Shown here piece after piece: positions 7,364 to 9,854 of a DNA stretch of 9,854 bases. The translations under genes were made by a program, and so were the position numbers. The notes below the pieces were generated by a model. It was given only the letters and a program-made list of their open reading frames with translations, did no database searches and had not been told where the DNA came from. The stretch's first letter is position 1. The number at the start of each line of letters is the position of its first letter. Source of the DNA: a bacterium (GTDB lineage Bacteria > Actinomycetota > Acidimicrobiia > Acidimicrobiales > CATQHL01); NCBI GenBank assembly GCA_026713745.1, contig JAPONU010000428.1:1-9854 (forward strand). Direction: 5' to 3'.

Positions 7364-7684
7364 ATGGCGAATCGTTCGCGTTGGGAGGACGTCAAGAGCA
7401 AGCGCGGTGAGCCGTCTGCCGAGGCCCGGGCCGGGATCGAGCAGCACCTCGCCTTGGGGCAGCTCATCTACGACTTGCGTATGGCGGCGGGGCTGAGTCA
7501 GCGTGAGTTGGCCGAGCGCATGGGCACCACGCAATCGGTGATCTCACGGCTCGAGGAGGGTGGTGGCGTGCGCAATCGCATCGACACGTTCGCTCGGGTT
7601 GCGACGGCGCTGGGACGGCACCTGGTGTTGTCGTTCCCTGCCGAGATGCCTGACCAGCTGGAGGACCCAGTGCGAGTGGCCTGA
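7364..7684 (+). CDS. Xre-family HTH antitoxin (HigA-like)
   Basis: This is a 106-residue DNA-binding protein. A charged N-terminus (WEDVKSKRGEPSAEARAGIE) leads into a classic Xre helix-turn-helix at about residues 38-70: a LRMAAGLSQRELAERMG segment followed by the recognition-helix segment TTQSVISRLEEG. A short tail (LGRHLVLSFP) closes the protein. Antitoxins of this type bind and neutralise a HigB toxin and repress their own promoter. ATG 7364 was chosen because GAAGGGAG lies just upstream; an in-frame ATG at 7331 lacks this signal and would run into the toxin remnant. The gene looks full length, although the toxin before it is broken, so it is probably an orphan repressor or a protection gene against related toxins elsewhere. 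The palindrome at 7231-7258 is its likely operator. Confidence 0.85.
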   Translation: MANRSRWEDVKSKRGEPSAEARAGIEQHLALGQLIYDLRMAAGLSQRELAERMGTTQSVISRLEEGGGVRNRIDTFARVATALGRHLVLSFPAEMPDQLEDPVRVA

Positions 7685-7903
7685 GGCAGCGTGAAGTCCC
7701 GCATCGGCGGAGTCGTGATGGGGTGGTCTGCCTGGGTGTTTGCGAACAGAAACGCGGAAGTGGTCGATCGAGTCGACACTGGCCCTCGGGAGCACTGAGA
7801 CTCGCCCGGCTGGAAGTCGGAGCCGTGGATGGGCCGCCTGATGAAGTTCTATGAGCGGTGGGCGATGGTGGTGAAACTCTCGGATCGGACGAGGATTCCA
7901 TAC
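7685..7903. other. Intergenic stretch without a recognisable gene
   Basis: The antitoxin frame continues after its stop as two short open stretches (about 35 codons from GTG 7691, then a stretch from 7799 to the TGA at 7913-7915). Neither has a good ribosome binding site or a product I recognise. They may be remnants or chance. Confidence 0.45.
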
Positions 7904-7938
7904 CCCGTAATTTGAGTTTAGTAGACTCAGAATACGGG
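7904..7938 (+). promoter_or_regulatory. Long inverted repeat upstream of the first DUF4143 ATPase
   Basis: The left arm CCCGTAATTTGAGT (7904-7917) and right arm ACTCAGAATACGGG (7925-7938) pair at 12 of 14 positions around a 7-base AT-rich centre. The repeat lies 20 bases before the GTG start of the ATPase gene, in the most AT-rich part of the gap. The position and symmetry fit a dimeric repressor or activator site overlapping the promoter, though a 5' leader hairpin hiding the start region is also possible. No T-run follows, which argues against a terminator. Confidence 0.5.
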
Positions 7939-7958
7939 ATACGAGATAGGGTGTTGTC

Positions 7959-9185
7959 GTGATCGAGCGGGAGATCGCGCCGTTGCTTCTGCGGCGGTTC
8001 GAGCAATATCCGATCGTGACGGTGACGGGTCCGCGGCAGTCGGGCAAGACGACGCTGTGCCGCACCACCTTCCCGGACCTGCCGTACGTGAATCTCGAGG
8101 CCCACCATGTTCGGGAGGCTGCCGTGGCCGATCCGGTGCGGTTCCTGGCGCAGTTCCCCGATGGCGCGGTTCTCGATGAGATTCAGAACGCCCCGGACTT
8201 GCCGTCGTACTTGCAGGTCCTCGTGGACGAGGAGCGCCGCAACGGCCTGTTCGTGCTCACCGGGAGTGAGCAGTTCGGCCTCACGAACACGCTCAGTCAG
8301 TCGCTCGCCGGGCGCACGGCCCTGTTGCGTTTGTGGCCGTTCTCACTCGCCGAACTCCGCCGCGCCGGCGCCGAGGGCGACGTCGACGGGGTCTTGTACT
8401 CGGGGTGCTTCCCCCGTGTCCACGCCGAGGGAATCGACCCGACGGCGGCGATGGCCGACTACTGCTCGACCTACGTCGAGCGGGACGCCCGCCGTATCGG
8501 CAACATCTCCAATCATTCCGCCTTCCGCCGGTTCCTGGGCTTGTGCGCCGGCCGCGTCGGCCAACTCGTCAACCTGTCAAACCTCGCCGGCGACACCGGC
8601 GTGGCGCACTCGACCATCGCCGGTTGGCTGAACGTTCTCGAGGCGAGCGACATCGTCTTCCGCCTCCAACCGCACTTCGCGAACACTCGCAAGCGGCTCA
8701 CGAAGTCGCCCAAGCTCTACTTCGTCGATGTGGGACTGGCGGGTTACCTCATCGGTATCAGGAGCCCCGAGCAGTTGCGGACCCATCCGTTGCGGGGCGC
8801 CCTGTTCGAGAACGCGGCCGTCGTCGAGGCGGTCAAGCATTCCCACAACCACGCGCGCTATGCCGAGTTGTCGTTCTTCCGCACCGCAGATGGCCTCGAG
8901 TGCGATCTGCTGTATCCGACGCCCGCCGGCCTGGCCGCCGTCGAGATCAAGTCCGGCAGCACCCCCGCCGGCGGGTGGTTCGATGGGTTGCGCCGAGTCC
9001 GGCGCACGGTTCCCGGAGTCGCCGCGGCGGCGATCGTCTACGGCGGCGCTGAGCCCCAGGCCCGCGGCGACGCCACGGCGGTGCCCCTCGGCAGCTTCGG
9101 CGCCCTGCTCGCCGACCTCGACACGCTGTCGCCGCCACCCGCGCCCGGCGTTGACCTCGAGCCACGAGAACGGGAGCGGCCTTGA
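7959..9185 (+). CDS. DUF4143-type AAA ATPase (complete)
   Basis: This 408-residue protein has the layout of the AAA_14/DUF4143 family. An N-terminal P-loop ATPase is followed by a winged-helix region (about 200-245) and a C-terminal PD-(D/E)XK-like domain. Visible motifs are Walker A GPRQSGKT at 24-31, Walker B VLDEIQ with D73 and E74, LTGSEQ as sensor 1, and in the C-terminal domain FENAAV (E284), GLECD (D316) and EIKSG (E329, K331). The nuclease-fold residues E, D, ExK are all present, so catalysis is possible but unproven for this family. Biological roles of DUF4143 proteins are largely unknown; they are often multicopy in actinobacteria and archaea. The GTG start is supported by an ATAGGG-type site seven bases upstream. 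The last 25 residues are Pro-rich and poorly conserved-looking. A 35-base inverted repeat lies immediately upstream. Confidence 0.92.
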   Translation: MIEREIAPLLLRRFEQYPIVTVTGPRQSGKTTLCRTTFPDLPYVNLEAHHVREAAVADPVRFLAQFPDGAVLDEIQNAPDLPSYLQVLVDEERRNGLFVLTGSEQFGLTNTLSQSLAGRTALLRLWPFSLAELRRAGAEGDVDGVLYSGCFPRVHAEGIDPTAAMADYCSTYVERDARRIGNISNHSAFRRFLGLCAGRVGQLVNLSNLAGDTGVAHSTIAGWLNVLEASDIVFRLQPHFANTRKRLTKSPKLYFVDVGLAGYLIGIRSPEQLRTHPLRGALFENAAVVEAVKHSHNHARYAELSFFRTADGLECDLLYPTPAGLAAVEIKSGSTPAGGWFDGLRRVRRTVPGVAAAAIVYGGAEPQARGDATAVPLGSFGALLADLDTLSPPPAPGVDLEPRERERP

Positions 9186-9256
9186 TCATCGTCGCAAACG
9201 GCAAGACGGTCAGCGACCTCTGCCGCCTGCTCGGCGCGGTCTCCGGCGGCTCGTAG
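9182..9256 (+). CDS. Tentative 24-codon ORF or gene remnant
   Basis: TTG at 9182 overlaps the ATPase stop (TTGA) and opens a short frame, LIIVANGKTVSDLC..., ending at TAG 9254-9256. Nearly every codon ends in G or C (23 of 24 sense codons), which is unusual for chance non-coding sequence and suggests a real coding origin. It is too short to assign and has no separate ribosome binding site. It may be a coupled leader peptide or the front of a truncated gene. Confidence 0.25.
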   Translation: MIIVANGKTVSDLCRLLGAVSGGS

Positions 9257-9289
9257 CGAGCGGCGCTCCGCAGCGAAACGCCTGGTGGG

Positions 9290-9305
9290 GCCGGCGGCAG
9301 CCGGC
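9290..9305 (+). terminator. GC-rich hairpin between the ATPase and the antitoxin remnant
   Basis: GCCGGC, loop GGCA, GCCGGC form a perfect 6-bp GC stem. No T-run follows, so it may be a weak or factor-dependent terminator or a chance structure in GC-rich DNA. Confidence 0.25.
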
Positions 9306-9357
9306 TCGTGCAGGTCCGGCAGATGTGTTGCTATGCCGCTAGTGCCATATAGGAGGC

Positions 9358-9568
9358 ATGAGAACCATGATCTTGCTCCCGGACCACCACCACGCGGGCG
9401 CCAAGCGCAAGGCGGCCAACGAGGGCATCTCGCTGTCTCGCCACCTCCGACCGGGAGATCCTGCACTGGGCCACCGGGCGCTCCGAGTCCACCTGCCTCG
9501 ACTCCCGGACGGCGATCGCCAAGTGGATAGCGGATGAGTGTCAATATGGATATCGTTCGATTGTCTGA
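9358..9568 (+). pseudogene. Frameshifted ribbon-helix-helix (VapB-like) antitoxin remnant
   Basis: AGGAGG at 9351-9356 precedes ATG 9358 and the in-frame ATG 9367; the second has the better spacing of ten bases. The first 27 or so codons read MRTMILLPD...KRKAANEGISLS, close to the N-terminus of RHH antitoxins of the VapB type, which start with a short DNA-binding strand followed by a helix. Around 9437-9440 the G/C-ending codon pattern moves to the next frame, which continues as SDREILHWATGRSE and LDSRTAIAKWIADE and stops at 9566-9568. The original frame stops at 9535-9537 and shows far poorer codon quality after the shift. This suggests a one-base insertion or two-base loss in a once longer gene, or a junction between two fragments. 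The second part is not a family I recognise. Confidence 0.5.
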
Positions 9569-9576
9569 TTGTACAA
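9569..9576. promoter_or_regulatory. Palindrome TTGTACAA in an AT-rich patch before the second ATPase
   Basis: A perfect 8-bp palindrome lies in an AT-richer stretch (about 9541-9577) that contrasts with the GC-rich flanks. If the second ATPase starts at GTG 9594, this is its promoter region and the palindrome could be a regulator site. No clear -35/-10 pair is visible. Confidence 0.3.
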
Positions 9577-9593
9577 CGGCGAGGTGGAGGGAC

Positions 9594-9854
9594 GTGGGGG
9601 AGCAGGCTGGCGGTGATGGGGGGACGTCGGTCCCCGCGGGCTACCGGCCTCGAGTGGTCGACGGTGAGATGCAGCGGGGATTGCGGGCGGCGGGGTGTGT
9701 GGTGATCGAGGGACCCCGGGCCTGCGGGAAGACCTGGACGGGCCTGCGCTTCGCCCGCAGCGCGGTCCGGCTGGACACCGACATCGACGCCCGCACGCTC
9801 GGCGCCATCGAGCCATCGGCGCTGCTCGGGGGCGCGCAACCTCGCCTGCTCGAC
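9594..9854 (+). CDS. Second DUF4143-type AAA ATPase, 3' end outside the window
   Basis: This is the N-terminal part of another P-loop ATPase of the AAA_14/DUF4143 type. Residues 17-23 read YRPRVVD, then VVIEGPRACGKTW with Walker A at 40-47 (K46), then a RLDTDID segment, and the window ends at PRLLD just before the expected Walker B acidic pair. GPRACGKT differs from GPRQSGKT of the upstream copy and matches the subgroup of this family that begins with YRPRVVD, so this is a distant paralogue and not a recent duplicate. GTG 9594 is chosen because a purine-rich GAGGTGG lies six bases upstream and codons before it lose the G/C-ending pattern. In-frame ATGs at 9534 and 9546 are alternatives; ATG 9534 overlaps a TGA of the preceding remnant. 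Confidence 0.8.
   Translation, partial: MGEQAGGDGGTSVPAGYRPRVVDGEMQRGLRAAGCVVIEGPRACGKTWTGLRFARSAVRLDTDIDARTLGAIEPSALLGGAQPRLLD

Noticed and set aside
7691..7915. Short in-frame stretches after the antitoxin (including one from ATG 7841) as possible small genes
   Set aside because: No ribosome binding site, no recognisable product, and the last runs into the inverted repeat at 7904-7938.
8333..9052. Alternative + frame of 239 codons inside the first DUF4143 gene
   Set aside because: Arg/Pro-rich shadow of a gene whose motifs are clear in the other frame.
9620..9635. Perfect hairpin GGGGAC-GTCG-GTCCCC
   Set aside because: It lies within the early coding part of the second ATPase and has no T-run; short GC stems are expected by chance in this DNA.

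Overview
The window is high-GC DNA with GTG/TTG starts, tight stop/start overlaps and strongly G/C-ending codons. This, together with a HelD-type helicase, an HTH antitoxin and DUF4143 ATPases, suggests an actinobacterium. That assignment is inferred from style and gene families, not from a marker gene. All genes I can support lie on the + strand. The content looks like an accessory or defence-type island: nucleic-acid helicases, an ADP-ribose-binding domain and toxin-antitoxin remnants. There is no tRNA, rRNA, CRISPR array, transposase or housekeeping gene.

Region 1 (1-5833) is a compact, probably single transcript. It starts with a large SNF2/RapA-like helicase, open at the left edge, whose N-terminus resembles the end of a degenerate phospholipase-D-like domain. 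A GTGA overlap leads into a UvrD/HelD-like superfamily 1 helicase with a HelD-type N-terminal segment and a proline-rich linker of about 100 residues. A second GTGA overlap leads into a small, extremely acidic protein. The coupling suggests that the three products are made together and may form one machine.

Region 2 (5927-6994) encodes a two-part protein: an unassigned N-terminal domain with an HRSW motif, followed by a macro domain. The acidic residue of the MacroD-type catalytic loop is Asn here, so ADP-ribose binding without normal hydrolysis is possible.

Region 3 (6995-7684) is a decayed HigBA-type toxin-antitoxin locus. A promoter/operator-like repeat is kept, the toxin is reduced to about 29 codons, and the Xre-family antitoxin looks intact.

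Region 4 (7904-9854) holds two DUF4143-type AAA ATPases in tandem. The first is complete and is preceded by a striking inverted repeat. The second runs off the right edge and follows a frameshifted ribbon-helix-helix-like antitoxin remnant. The first ATPase keeps the full set of PD-(D/E)XK-like residues in its C-terminal domain.

The best candidate for an undescribed system is the coupled SNF2 helicase, HelD-like helicase and acidic small protein, possibly with the macro protein downstream. I cannot match it to a named defence system from memory, and genes upstream of base 1 are needed to judge it.
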